In this document: positions 1 to 7,961 of the stretch, piece after piece
Layout of the letters: the number at the start of each line of letters is the position of its first letter
Numbering within the stretch: position 1 is the stretch's first letter
Origin: Candidatus Abyssobacteria bacterium SURF_5
GTDB lineage: Bacteria; Abyssobacteria; SURF-5
Reading direction: 5' to 3'
DNA: 14,176 nucleotides
Assembly: GCA_003598085.1 (NCBI GenBank)
Contig: QZKU01000016.1
Span: 1 to 14,176 of the forward strand
Program-made: the position numbers and the translations under genes
The notes under the pieces: generated by a model
The model's input: the letters and a program-made list of their open reading frames with translations, nothing else
What the model was told of the DNA's origin: nothing
Database searches by the model: none

Positions 1-125
1 AAACACCAAAGCTATCACTCAGAAGAAAAAGAACAAAAGCCGCCCTCGATCAAACTTTCCTACAGAAATTACTCGGAATTTAGATGCGTAAGCCCTGGCA
101 GGCTTGGTTGGTTGTGTTAGGTCGA

Positions 126-137
126 CCGGCGCGCCGG
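126..137. repeat. Perfect 12-bp GC palindrome
   Basis: The sequence ccggcgcgccgg is its own reverse complement. It lies in the non-coding stretch 1-201, about 80 bases before the lipoprotein gene. An A-run follows it on the + strand, so it lacks the trailing T-run of an intrinsic terminator in either direction. It could be a protein-binding site or chance in a GC-rich stretch. I see no gene in 1-201. Confidence 0.5.
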
Positions 138-158
138 AAAAAATCTTACATCAAAGGG

Positions 159-188
159 TTGTTGTCGTTCGCGGCGCCATGATATAAT
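159..188 (+). promoter_or_regulatory. Putative sigma-70 promoter of the lipoprotein gene
   Basis: A perfect TATAAT (183-188) is preceded at 18 bp by TTGTTG (159-164), which matches only the first half of the -35 consensus. Transcription would start near 195. That leaves almost no leader for an ATG at 202 but a normal short leader for the ATG at 217, so the promoter and the start choice support each other. Predicted from sequence only. Confidence 0.5.
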
Positions 189-216
189 AAGCTAAATATA
201 AATGAAAGGGATGAAC

Positions 217-1167
217 ATGAGACGACATATCTGCTTCCTCCTTTTTTTTGTCCTGGCTCCGCTTACGGGATGCGGCCTTCTCGTCGATCAGGGACGCCAG
301 GTGATGGCGGAGGTTGGCGGCAAACCGATTCGGCGCGATGATCTTATGGCTCGAATCAGGATGCTCCCGTTCGAGGAGCGTGCGAAGACCAATGATCCGG
401 ATCAAGCGGTTCGCTTGGATGCGCGCCGCTCGTTACTCGAAAATATCATTATCGAAGAATTGCTCATTTTGGAAGCTGAATCTCGGGGAAATCAGGTGAG
501 CGATGAAGAGGTTTTCGCTGTCCTCGAGGCGAGGGAGCAGGAGGAACAGGAGGCTGAGCTCGAAGAAGGCATGGGAGGAACCTCCGCCCATGAACATAAA
601 GGAGAAGACGGACATTCCAAGCAGGAAATCAACGAAGTGCGCCGGCAGCTTATGGTGCAGAAAATGATCGGTGAAGAATTGAACGAAACAACAAGGAAGC
701 GCTACTACGAGGCTCATCCCGACGAGTTTTCGATTTCACCTCCTCAATTTGTCTATGAACTTCTTGTCGTAGACGCGCGCAACGACAGATTCCTGAAGGA
801 TACCGCCCAAAAAGCCGAACAAGAAGGAGTTGCCCTGAGCGCTGCAGTCGCCTCGGTTCCGGATGCCCCCCCCATTAATTTCTGCGGGGAGATTCCGCCG
901 ACACCGTTCATGAGGCTGACGCCGGCCATCCGCGAAAAGGTCAAAGGCCTTTCCATTGATCAGGTTTCGGAGCCGTTTCAGATAAATCCCGCCGATCCGA
1001 ATCTTCACGCCGTTGCCAGGTTGGCTCGGCGAATTGACGCGATTCCCTATGAGCAGGTCAAACAGGCGATTAACCAAAAGCTCTACGAAAATTTTCTGCG
1101 GGAGCTCCGCGACAAACATAAGGTTGTATATTATCAGGATCGACTCGACTATCGGTTGGAGGGATAA
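217..1167 (+). CDS. SurA/parvulin-type periplasmic chaperone lipoprotein (degenerate PPIase)
   Basis: About 316 aa. The N-terminus has two arginines, a hydrophobic stretch and a lipobox LTGC with Cys19, so it is predicted to be exported and lipid-anchored in the periplasm. Next comes a SurA-N-like helical region (about 28-150; 'VMAEVGGKPIRRDDL', 'LLENIIIEELLILEAE'). It is interrupted by a Glu-rich, then His-containing segment (AHEHKGEDGHSK). Residues about 170-265 resemble a parvulin domain (PPQFVYELLV, later LSIDQVSEPF) but lack a clear catalytic motif. A role in folding or escorting outer-membrane or secreted proteins is inferred from the family. I chose the ATG at 217 because AAAGGG (205-210) sits 6 bases upstream; ATGs at 202 and 211 are in frame and possible. 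The 3' end overlaps the opposing ROK gene by 19 bp. It could be a non-catalytic chaperone only. Confidence 0.7.
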   Translation: MRRHICFLLFFVLAPLTGCGLLVDQGRQVMAEVGGKPIRRDDLMARIRMLPFEERAKTNDPDQAVRLDARRSLLENIIIEELLILEAESRGNQVSDEEVFAVLEAREQEEQEAELEEGMGGTSAHEHKGEDGHSKQEINEVRRQLMVQKMIGEELNETTRKRYYEAHPDEFSISPPQFVYELLVVDARNDRFLKDTAQKAEQEGVALSAAVASVPDAPPINFCGEIPPTPFMRLTPAIREKVKGLSIDQVSEPFQINPADPNLHAVARLARRIDAIPYEQVKQAINQKLYENFLRELRDKHKVVYYQDRLDYRLEG

Positions 1168-2144
1168 TTCTTTTCCAGGTAGGTCATGGCAAACGTGGCC
1201 GCTCCGATCATGCCTGCATCCTTTCCAAGACGTGCCTGAAAAACAGGAGTTTGCTTACCTACCTGGTTCATCGCGAGGGATTCCATGCTCTCTCTCATCG
1301 GGTCAAAAAGAATTTCTCCTGCATTGGCAACACCTCCCCCAATGATGAAGCATTCCGGATTCAAGAGATTTACGAGCACCGCCAGGGCTACACCGACATA
1401 GATACCGGTTTCCCGCCACACATCCAAGGCGATTTCGTCCCCGGCGGCGGCAGCTTCTGAGAGGAGTTTGGGAGTTATATTCTCCACCTGATTCCCCGCA
1501 AGCTCTAAAATGACGCTCTTTCCATCGATCTGCTCCCGCAGCCGCTCGACCGCATTTTGAACGATGAAACGGTTTCCTACGTAGCGCTCGAGACATCCCT
1601 TGGCGCCGCACGCGCACAGGCGGCCATTCATATCCAGTGTCATATGACCGATCTCGCCTGCCAGGCCGCTCATCCCGCGATAGATATCCCTGTCGATTAC
1701 AATCGCTCCGCCGACGCCCGTCCCCAGCGTGAGGCAGACAAAATTCCGAAATCCTTTGCCAGCTCCATGCACCATCTCGCCTATTGCCATCACGTTGGCA
1801 TCATTATCCACAAACGCGGGAAGATGATTGCTTCGCTCCAATTCTTTCGCGAGCGGCACAAATTGCCATCCCGGAATATTCGTCAAATCATTCACAATTC
1901 CGGCCGCATAATTCACCCAGCCGGGCGCTCCCACTCCAATGGCGAGAAGCGATTCCTTTAAGACGTCATTCTTCTCCAGCAGCATGCCGATCGATTTCTT
2001 TGCGCTCGCAAGAAAGTCTGCGGGGCTCGATATATCACGTGTTGCTGTTTCCACCTTTGAAACGAGCTGTCCTTCGCGGGTCACCAATCCGATCTTTATC
2101 CACGTCGCGCCGATGTCGACGCCGATATAGTATCGCAATCCCAT
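1149..2144 (-). CDS. ROK-family sugar kinase (glucokinase-like)
   Basis: About 331 aa, the usual length for a single-domain ROK kinase. It is expected to transfer phosphate from ATP to glucose or another hexose or amino sugar in the cytoplasm. Visible motifs are the N-terminal phosphate loop (GVDIGATWIKIGL, about 8-20), the catalytic VDNDAN (Asp115), the second ATP loop LTLGTGVGGA (138-147), GEIGH with zinc ligand His167, and the ROK zinc cluster CACGAKGC (Cys177, 179, 184). No N-terminal HTH is present, so this is a kinase rather than a NagC/XylR-type repressor. The frame is open to an ATG at 2183, but the ATG at 2144 has a good Shine-Dalgarno and starts right at the family's conserved N-terminus. 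It lies 26 bp after folC and is probably cotranscribed with it. Glucose specificity is likely but unproven. Confidence 0.88.
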   Translation of the reverse strand: MGLRYYIGVDIGATWIKIGLVTREGQLVSKVETATRDISSPADFLASAKKSIGMLLEKNDVLKESLLAIGVGAPGWVNYAAGIVNDLTNIPGWQFVPLAKELERSNHLPAFVDNDANVMAIGEMVHGAGKGFRNFVCLTLGTGVGGAIVIDRDIYRGMSGLAGEIGHMTLDMNGRLCACGAKGCLERYVGNRFIVQNAVERLREQIDGKSVILELAGNQVENITPKLLSEAAAAGDEIALDVWRETGIYVGVALAVLVNLLNPECFIIGGGVANAGEILFDPMRESMESLAMNQVGKQTPVFQARLGKDAGMIGAATFAMTYLEKNYPSNR

Positions 2145-2150
2145 AGCTGA

Positions 2151-2158
2151 CCCCTTCT
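2151..2158 (-). promoter_or_regulatory. Ribosome-binding site that sets the ROK kinase start
   Basis: Read on the minus strand the site is AGAAGGGG, ending 6 bases before the ATG at 2144. The alternative in-frame ATG at 2183 would overlap folC by 13 bp and add 13 residues not expected in ROK kinases. Confidence 0.6.
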
Positions 2159-2170
2159 GGTAGAAAACGT

Positions 2171-3484
2171 TCAGGCGTGCCAAACGGCTTTCGTATTCAT
2201 GTTTTCAACAAACTGCTTGACCTCGGCAACGTTGAACAAAGAGCCGGCGACCAGAATGATTTCCTCATGTCCGCACAGCGAAAGCGCCCGTCGCATGGCG
2301 GCCGCCAGCGACGGCTCGCATAGCGGATTCTCAAAAATCCCGTCTGCGACGGCAAGCAATTTTTCTGCGGAAAGCGCCCGTTCATATGTGGATTGAGTTA
2401 AGATGATCGTGCTGCCGACGCTTCTCAGGATGCGCAGGCATTCAGCGGAATCCTTATCTGAGAGAATCGCAACGACCAGGATTATGCGGCGTCCGGGAAA
2501 AAGCGATTGTATCGTATCGGCTAGGGCGCGCATGGCCGACGGGTTGTGAGCGCCGTCGAGCAGAACCATTGGAGAATCCAGGATCTTTTCCAGCCTGGCC
2601 GGCCATCGGGCGGCCGCCATTCCCGCCCGAAGGGCGCTCTCATCGGATGGGATGATGCCTCTTTTCGCAAGGGTTTCTATCCCCATAACAGCCAAGGCCG
2701 CATTGGACGCTTGAAAATCGCCTCCGAGATTAAGCTCAATATCTCGAACACTCCCCCACGGTCCCTCAAAATCGATGTATTGTCTGGGAAAGCGGTCGCG
2801 CCGCGAACTCACTCGAAAATCACGGCCCAGATAGAAAACCGCTGAACCACACTCCCCCGCTTTTTGATCGATCACCTGGCGTGCTTCCGGCCGATCTGCA
2901 GCCGAAACGACATCGACGCCCGGTTTAATGATACCAGCTTTCTCAACCGCTATTTTTTCAATTGTATCACCCAAATATTCGCAGTGCTCCAGATGGATAT
3001 TGGTTATCACGCAAAGGCACGGGTTGACGACGTTTGTGGAGTCGTATCGGCCCCCCATTCCAACCTCGATGACTCCGAAGTCTATTCTCATCCGGGCAAA
3101 GTAACTGAATGCCATCGCGGTGACAGCTTCGAAGAACGTCGGGTGCCCCAGCTTTGGTTCTGCTTGCATTGCGTGGACAACCGGACGTATCTGTTCCACC
3201 AGTTCATCAATATCCTGGCGCGAGATTGGATTGTCGTTCACAACTATTCGCTCGGAAAAATCAATGAGATGAGGAGAAATAAAGCGGCCTACGCGAAAGC
3301 CCTTTTCTTCAAGGACGGAGGAAAGGAATGCGGCAACCGAGCCCTTTCCGTTTGTTCCGGTAATGTGGATGACCCGGAACCGAGAATGCGGATTCCCGAT
3401 CTGGTCAAGGAGGTAATTGATATTGTCCAGCCCGAGCTTGATCCCGAAACGCTGGAAAGACAGTAAATACTCGAGAGAATTCAT
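2171..3484 (-). CDS. folC: Folylpolyglutamate synthase / dihydrofolate synthase
   Basis: 437 aa, a typical FolC length. It ligates glutamate to dihydropteroate and/or adds further glutamates to folates, using ATP in the cytoplasm. The Mur-ligase-type P-loop ITGTNGKGS (41-49), the EVGMGGRYDSTN segment (140-151), the DTIEKIAVEKAGIIKPG region with the presumed carbamylated Lys182, and the C-terminal DGAHNP (310-315) are all present. The usual 'LDH' motif reads HLEH here, a conservative change. ATG at 3484 is preceded by AGGTGA. It is the first gene of a two-gene unit with the ROK kinase, under the promoter near 3531. The usual accD partner is not adjacent. Whether it is bifunctional (DHFS plus FPGS) cannot be told from motifs alone. 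Confidence 0.95.
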   Translation of the reverse strand: MNSLEYLLSFQRFGIKLGLDNINYLLDQIGNPHSRFRVIHITGTNGKGSVAAFLSSVLEEKGFRVGRFISPHLIDFSERIVVNDNPISRQDIDELVEQIRPVVHAMQAEPKLGHPTFFEAVTAMAFSYFARMRIDFGVIEVGMGGRYDSTNVVNPCLCVITNIHLEHCEYLGDTIEKIAVEKAGIIKPGVDVVSAADRPEARQVIDQKAGECGSAVFYLGRDFRVSSRRDRFPRQYIDFEGPWGSVRDIELNLGGDFQASNAALAVMGIETLAKRGIIPSDESALRAGMAAARWPARLEKILDSPMVLLDGAHNPSAMRALADTIQSLFPGRRIILVVAILSDKDSAECLRILRSVGSTIILTQSTYERALSAEKLLAVADGIFENPLCEPSLAAAMRRALSLCGHEEIILVAGSLFNVAEVKQFVENMNTKAVWHA

Positions 3485-3530
3485 GCTTCACCTGGAGAGG
3501 CTCTCGCTTCTCAATTTCTCGTCGAACACG

Positions 3531-3536
3531 ATTATA
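3531..3536 (-). promoter_or_regulatory. -10 element of a putative folC-ROK promoter
   Basis: Minus-strand TATAAT lies about 47 bases upstream of the folC ATG and just past the terminator of the preceding gene series. No good -35 hexamer is seen at 16-18 bp; the best candidate is GCGTGT at 17. An 11-base GAGAG-CTCTC inverted repeat (3495-3505) falls in the predicted leader. Confidence 0.45.
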
Positions 3537-3567
3537 GCGCTTTCTGAACGAGAACACGCATAACTTT

Positions 3568-3605
3568 AAAAAAAAATCCTCGGCTCTCGCGAAATCGCCG
3601 GGGAT
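3568..3605 (-). terminator. Rho-independent terminator after the zinc-ribbon gene
   Basis: On the minus strand, ATCCCCGGC (3605-3597) pairs with GCCGAGGAT (3584-3576) with one mismatch, closes a 12-base loop, and runs into nine consecutive T (3576-3568). It starts about 21 bp after the stop of the zinc-ribbon gene and marks the end of the long leftward gene series. Confidence 0.85.
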
Positions 3606-3626
3606 AGAAACCGGAGAAAAAGAAAA

Positions 3627-4364
3627 TTATTGCTCGTCCGCTCCGTCTTGTTGCTCTTCCTCCTCCCAATGGAGCAGGCGCGAGCAACTCGGGCATGCCC
3701 GGATTCTGCCGCCCATGACTTCATTGACCAACTGAGGCGGAAGCGCCATATGACAAGCGCCGCAGGATTCATCCCGTATGTGGGCAATTGCCAGGCCCCC
3801 TTTATGACTCCGAATCCTGTCGTACTGGTTGAGCAGGGAAACCTCCACGCCTGCAGCCATCTGCTGCCGTTCGGATCGGGTATCTTTCAGGCAGGCATCG
3901 AGCGCATTTTTTTGCTGCTGCAAGCGGTCCTTCTCTTTTTCGATTTCCTGCTGCATTTTCCTGAGTTCGGCTTCCTTTTGTTTTACCTGAACCTCTACTC
4001 CTTCCACTTCATCCATCTTGGAAAGGATCTGCTCTTCAAGATCGCCTATTTCTTTCTCGACCGTGTCAACCTCCAAAAGGATCGCCTTGTATTCCCGGTT
4101 CGTCTTGATCAGCGGCAATTGTGTGTTGAACTTGACCAACGCCGTCTGTTTCTGTTCCAGCGACCTCTCGAGCTGGCGCTGCTCTTTCCTCCTCTCTTCG
4201 ATCGCCTGAATCAACTTGTTCAATTCAAGTTTATGGATTTGCAGCGAACTTTCCCAGTCCCTGATTTGCCGGGGGATGGCGGAGGCTTCAATCTCCATCC
4301 CCTGAATCTTCAAATCCACCTTCTGGACATCGAGCAATTTCTGTAAGGGCATTTTCTTATCCAT
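3627..4364 (-). CDS. Coiled-coil protein with C-terminal C4 zinc ribbon (DUF164 / zf-RING_7 type)
   Basis: 245 aa. Residues about 8-165 form a long charged coiled coil rich in Glu, Lys and Gln. The C-terminus carries two cysteine pairs, CGAC (201-204) and CPSC (224-227), separated by a hydrophobic and polar stretch (HMALPPQLVNEVMGGRI) typical of this zinc-ribbon family. The protein is widespread in bacteria; relatives have been suggested to bind nucleic acid or act near secretion and translation, but no firm function is known, and I assign none. The ATG at 4364 overlaps the leuC stop (ATGGATAA), and there is no strong Shine-Dalgarno, suggesting translational coupling. An in-frame ATG at 4352 is an alternative. 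It is the last gene before a strong terminator. Confidence 0.8.
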   Translation of the reverse strand: MDKKMPLQKLLDVQKVDLKIQGMEIEASAIPRQIRDWESSLQIHKLELNKLIQAIEERRKEQRQLERSLEQKQTALVKFNTQLPLIKTNREYKAILLEVDTVEKEIGDLEEQILSKMDEVEGVEVQVKQKEAELRKMQQEIEKEKDRLQQQKNALDACLKDTRSERQQMAAGVEVSLLNQYDRIRSHKGGLAIAHIRDESCGACHMALPPQLVNEVMGGRIRACPSCSRLLHWEEEEQQDGADEQ

Positions 4365-5643
4365 CGTTTTTGGCTGCAGTAGATGTTATTTCATCAGGAC
4401 CGCAAATGAATCCGGCTATAGCCGTTGCGGCCGCAACCGCCGGTCCTGCAAGATACACTTCACTTTTCGGATGACCCATCCGGCCGACAAAGTTTCGGTT
4501 CGTCGTCGCGAGCGCGCGCTCCCCCTCGGCAAGAACACCCATGTGTCCTCCGAGACACGGACCGCATGTGGGAGTCGAGACCGCGGCGCCGGCTTCCAGA
4601 AAAACGTCCAGCAGTCCTTCAGCGCTGCACTCCCTGACAACCGACGGTGTGGCCGGAATTATCAGACACCTTACCCGCGGATGAACTTTGTGCCCGCGGA
4701 GGATTTCGGCCGCAACGCGCATATCCTCAATCCTGCCGTTGGTGCATGAGCCGATTACGACCTGATCGATCTCCACTCCGCCCAGTTCAGCGGCGGGGCG
4801 GGTGTTGGACGGAAGAGAGGGACAGGCGACCTGTAATGGGATTTGTGAAGCGTCGAATTCGAACACTTCCCGATACCGCGCGTCCGGATCGCTCCTGAGC
4901 ATGTCAAACCGGCGGCGGGCGCGCGGTTTGACATATTCCAGCGTCAGTTGGTCAGGTTCGATCATTCCCGCTTTGGCGCCTGCCTCGATCGCCATGTTGC
5001 AGATGGTAAAACGGTCCGCCATCGGCAGGCCGGAAATGGCTTCACCGCAGAATTCCATGGCGGTGTACAGTGCCCCGTCGACCCCTATTTTACCTATGGT
5101 ATACAGGATGAGGTCTTTCCCTGAAACCCATTTTGAAAGGCGCCCATGGTAGATGAACTTGAAGTTTTCGGGCACTTTCAGCCAAACTTCACCCGTGGCC
5201 ATGGCTGCGGCGAGATCAGTGCTGCCCACGCCGGTCGAGAAGGCGCCTAACGCGCCGTAGGTGCACGTGTGAGAATCGGCGCCGATGACCAGATCACCGG
5301 GCAAGACCAATCCCAACTCGGGCAAAAGCGCGTGCTCGACGCCCATTTTGCCGGCTTCGTAGAAATGTTCTATCCCGTACCGGCGCGCGAACAGGCGCAT
5401 CTGTCTCACCTGTTGAGCGCTCTGAATATCTTTATTCGGGACAAAGTGGTCGGCAATGAGTGCGATACGCGAGGGGTCGTAAACGTGTGACGATCCGATT
5501 TGCTGAAAGGCTTCAATAGCGATTGGGGCGGTGATATCGTTTGCCAGAGCGAAGTCAACGGAAGCGTTGATCAATTCGCCGGGCGAGACTTCCTCCACAC
5601 CGGCATGTTTCGCCAGTATTTTCTGGGCAAGGGTTGATGGCAT
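4357..5643 (-). CDS. leuC: 3-isopropylmalate dehydratase large subunit (LeuC / homoaconitase family)
   Basis: 428 aa, the shorter form of LeuC seen in archaea and many anaerobic or deep-branching bacteria, rather than the longer proteobacterial form. With LeuD it isomerises 2-isopropylmalate to 3-isopropylmalate in leucine synthesis using a [4Fe-4S] cluster. The cluster ligands are visible: Cys300 in VIGSCTNGR, and Cys360 and Cys363 in TCGPCLGGHMG. GADSHTCTYG (121-130) and the closing NRNFVGRMGHPKSEVYLAGP are also typical. A-rich sequence precedes the ATG, with only a weak Shine-Dalgarno. LeuD is not adjacent, so the small subunit must be encoded elsewhere. The same family includes homoaconitase and methylthioalkylmalate-type isomerases; leucine synthesis is favoured by the ilv genes upstream. 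Confidence 0.9.
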   Translation of the reverse strand: MPSTLAQKILAKHAGVEEVSPGELINASVDFALANDITAPIAIEAFQQIGSSHVYDPSRIALIADHFVPNKDIQSAQQVRQMRLFARRYGIEHFYEAGKMGVEHALLPELGLVLPGDLVIGADSHTCTYGALGAFSTGVGSTDLAAAMATGEVWLKVPENFKFIYHGRLSKWVSGKDLILYTIGKIGVDGALYTAMEFCGEAISGLPMADRFTICNMAIEAGAKAGMIEPDQLTLEYVKPRARRRFDMLRSDPDARYREVFEFDASQIPLQVACPSLPSNTRPAAELGGVEIDQVVIGSCTNGRIEDMRVAAEILRGHKVHPRVRCLIIPATPSVVRECSAEGLLDVFLEAGAAVSTPTCGPCLGGHMGVLAEGERALATTNRNFVGRMGHPKSEVYLAGPAVAAATAIAGFICGPDEITSTAAKNDG

Positions 5644-5697
5644 CTTTTTTCTTTTCTATCTATCGGCATCGTGGAATCCGCCATTGGGTCAATAATC

Positions 5698-5727
5698 ATT
5701 TTACCATGCGTGCGGCATCTTTGCCAA
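5698..5727 (-). promoter_or_regulatory. Putative internal promoter for leuC
   Basis: Within the 121-bp ilvN-leuC gap, on the minus strand, TTGGCA (5727-5722) is followed after 18 bp by TAAAAT (5703-5698). Each hexamer differs from consensus at one base. Predicted start is near 5691, giving a leader of about 48 bases before the leuC ATG. This would allow leuC and the zinc-ribbon gene to be expressed apart from ilvDBN. Confidence 0.5.
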
Positions 5728-5764
5728 CTTCAACAATGCTGTTCAGCGCGTGCGGCCCCGGGCA

Positions 5765-6268
5765 CTATTTATGGTTGTTCCCGCGCGTATTCTTTCTATC
5801 ACGGGAGATCGCGATTTTCCCGCTGCGTACAACCTCCAGTTTCCCGAATTCCTGCAGCAGATCCATGATTCCCCGCACATTTTCTTCCGAACCGGACAGC
5901 TCTACAGTCAGAGAGCGAAGCGCAACATCGACGATCCTTCCTCTGTAAATATCCACGATCTGCATGATCTCGGAGCGCGTTTTCCCGTCGCACGGAATTT
6001 TGATCAGCGCGAGCTCACTGTCAATGAAATCGTCTTTGGTGAGGTCGCTGACCTTGATCACATCGACCAGTCTATTCAATTGTTTGATCACCTGCTCGAT
6101 GATCATGTCGTCCCCTTTTACGACCAGCGTGATCCGCGAGACGGTTGGATCCTCGGTTTCTCCGACGGAAAGACTGTCGATGTTAAAGCCGCGTCCGCTG
6201 AACAAACCGGAGATGCGCGCAAGTACACCAAATTGATTTTCGACCAGCACCGATATCGTATGTTTCAT
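5765..6268 (-). CDS. ilvN: Acetolactate synthase small (regulatory) subunit
   Basis: 167 aa, usual for IlvN/IlvH. It binds IlvB, raises its activity and gives valine feedback inhibition. An N-terminal ACT domain (about 3-76) starts with [21 protein letters not shown] and contains the [10 protein letters not shown] motif; the C-terminal ALS_ss_C domain (about 80-158) includes [18 protein letters not shown]. The ATG overlaps the ilvB stop by four bases (ATGA), and a strong GGAGG (6279-6275) sits 6 bases upstream, inside ilvB. The stop is TAG, and the same frame remains open for a further 22 codons. The usual follower ilvC is missing. Confidence 0.95.
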   Translation of the reverse strand: MKHTISVLVENQFGVLARISGLFSGRGFNIDSLSVGETEDPTVSRITLVVKGDDMIIEQVIKQLNRLVDVIKVSDLTKDDFIDSELALIKIPCDGKTRSEIMQIVDIYRGRIVDVALRSLTVELSGSEENVRGIMDLLQEFGKLEVVRSGKIAISRDRKNTRGNNHK

Positions 6269-7941
6269 GCCAGGCCTCCGATCATCTGATGTATTCCTGC
6301 TCCCACCGGAACCATCGGATAAACGTTTTCCTCTCGCGCCACTTCGAAGTCGAGAATGACCGGCAAAGGCGTCTTGATGGCCTCTTCAATGGCAGGACGC
6401 ACGTCCTTTTTCTTCCTTATTCTCATGCCCTTCGCGCCGTACGCTTCGGCAATCTTCACGAAATCCGGATTGTTCAAAAGGCACGTCGAGGAATAGCGGC
6501 GATTATGGAAAAGCTCCTGCCATTGCCGGACCATTCCGAGGAAGTGATTATTGAGTATCGCTACGTTGATCGGCAAGCGGTTGTGCACGGCGGTCGCCAG
6601 TTCCTGAATGTTCATCTGGATGCTGCCGTCGCCCGCAATGTCGAATACCACCTTATCTGGCCGGCCCAGTTGCGCTCCGATGGCGGCGGGAAGACCGTAA
6701 CCCATCGTCCCCAGCCCTCCGGAAGAGAGAAAGCTGCGCGGGGATTTGAACTTGTAGTAGTGAGCGGCCCACATCTGGTTCTGTCCGACCTCGGTAGTGA
6801 TAATCGCCTCGCCTTTGGTCGCCTCATAGATTTGCTCGACGACATATTGAGGCTTTATTTCCTTGTCGCTGTCTTTATAGGTAAGCGGATACTGGGCTTT
6901 CCAGTCTTCGATCTGCTTCAGCCAGTTTCCGTTGTCGGTCCGAGTAACGAGCGGTATCAACTTCGCCAGAATGTTGGCGGCATCGCCAACGATCGGCACG
7001 TCAACGCGAACGTTCTTGCTGATCGCCGTCGGATCGACATCAATATGGATAATCTTCGCATGGACTGCGAATTCTTTGATGTTGCCGGTGACCCGGTCGT
7101 CGAATCGGGTGCCGACGGCGACAATAAGATCGCATTCAGACAGCGCATAATTGGCAAACCGGGTGCCGTGCATTCCAGGCATCCCCAGAAACAGCTTGTC
7201 GTCAGCCGGAAATCCACCCAACCCGAGCAGACTCGTCGTTACGGGGAGCCTCGTCTTGTGCGCGAGTTGGACAAGCTCCTTTGCGGCGCCGGCGAGAATT
7301 ACCCCGCCGCCCGCATAAATAACAGCTTTCTTTGACGCGTTGATCAGTTCCGCAGCTTTCTTTATCTGCTTCACATGGCCGTCCAGTACCGGTTTGTACC
7401 CCCGGATCGTCACTTCTGAAACCGGCACATACTCAGTCTCAGTGACAGCCACATCCTTCGGCAGGTCAACAAGCACCGGACCCGGCCGCCCCGTTGAGGC
7501 TATGTAGAAGGCCTCTTTGATAATCCGCGCCAGATCCCGCGCATTGCGCACCAGAAAATTATGCTTTGTGATCGGACGCGTGATACCCACAATGTCGGAT
7601 TCCTGAAAGGCGTCGTTTCCGATCATCGGCGTCGGCACCTGCCCTGTAAAGACAACGATCGGAATCGAATCCATATTAGCCGTCGCGAGACCGGTCACTG
7701 TATTACATGCGCCGGGACCCGAGGTCACCAGACATACGCCCACTTTCCCGGTTGCGCGGGCGTATCCATCGGCTGCGTGTGTGGCTCCCTGCTCGTGACG
7801 CGTAAGGATCACCTTCAGCGGCGAATCGAACAGAGCGTCAAAAACGGGAATCACCACACCGCCCGGAATTCCGAACAGGTATTCGACATTCTCTCGCAGC
7901 AGGGACTCCACAAAAATCTGTGCACCGGTCATCATCGTCAT
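6265..7941 (-). CDS. ilvB: Acetolactate synthase large (catalytic) subunit
   Basis: 558 aa, standard length. It condenses two pyruvates to acetolactate, or pyruvate with 2-oxobutyrate to acetohydroxybutyrate, using thiamine diphosphate, Mg2+ and FAD. The N-terminal ThDP domain has FGIPGG and the catalytic Glu50 in [16 protein letters not shown]. The central FAD-associated domain covers about 190-330. The C-terminal ThDP/Mg domain has GDGS (437-440) and LNN (463-465). ATG at 7941 follows GAAGGA (7956-7951) at 9 bases; ATGs at 7935 and 7932 are possible. It starts 20 bp after ilvD and ends overlapping ilvN. The closely related oxalyl-CoA decarboxylases and glyoxylate carboligases are unlikely given the ilvN and ilvD neighbours. 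Confidence 0.97.
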   Translation of the reverse strand: MTMMTGAQIFVESLLRENVEYLFGIPGGVVIPVFDALFDSPLKVILTRHEQGATHAADGYARATGKVGVCLVTSGPGACNTVTGLATANMDSIPIVVFTGQVPTPMIGNDAFQESDIVGITRPITKHNFLVRNARDLARIIKEAFYIASTGRPGPVLVDLPKDVAVTETEYVPVSEVTIRGYKPVLDGHVKQIKKAAELINASKKAVIYAGGGVILAGAAKELVQLAHKTRLPVTTSLLGLGGFPADDKLFLGMPGMHGTRFANYALSECDLIVAVGTRFDDRVTGNIKEFAVHAKIIHIDVDPTAISKNVRVDVPIVGDAANILAKLIPLVTRTDNGNWLKQIEDWKAQYPLTYKDSDKEIKPQYVVEQIYEATKGEAIITTEVGQNQMWAAHYYKFKSPRSFLSSGGLGTMGYGLPAAIGAQLGRPDKVVFDIAGDGSIQMNIQELATAVHNRLPINVAILNNHFLGMVRQWQELFHNRRYSSTCLLNNPDFVKIAEAYGAKGMRIRKKKDVRPAIEEAIKTPLPVILDFEVAREENVYPMVPVGAGIHQMIGGLA

Positions 7942-7961
7942 ACTCTTGAATCCTTCTTCAG

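Noticed and set aside
3630-4346. + strand frame of 238 codons antisense to the zinc-ribbon gene
   Set aside because: It arises because the complement of Glu/Lys/Gln-rich coiled-coil codons gives Phe/Leu-rich sequence without stops; it only mimics a membrane protein.
5745-5766. Terminator after ilvN (GTGC...GCAC)
   Set aside because: Short stem with an 8-base loop and no T-run.
6289-7335. Long + strand frame of 348 codons antisense to ilvB
   Set aside because: It is a shadow of the strongly conserved ilvB coding sequence, with Arg/His-rich composition and no recognisable family.
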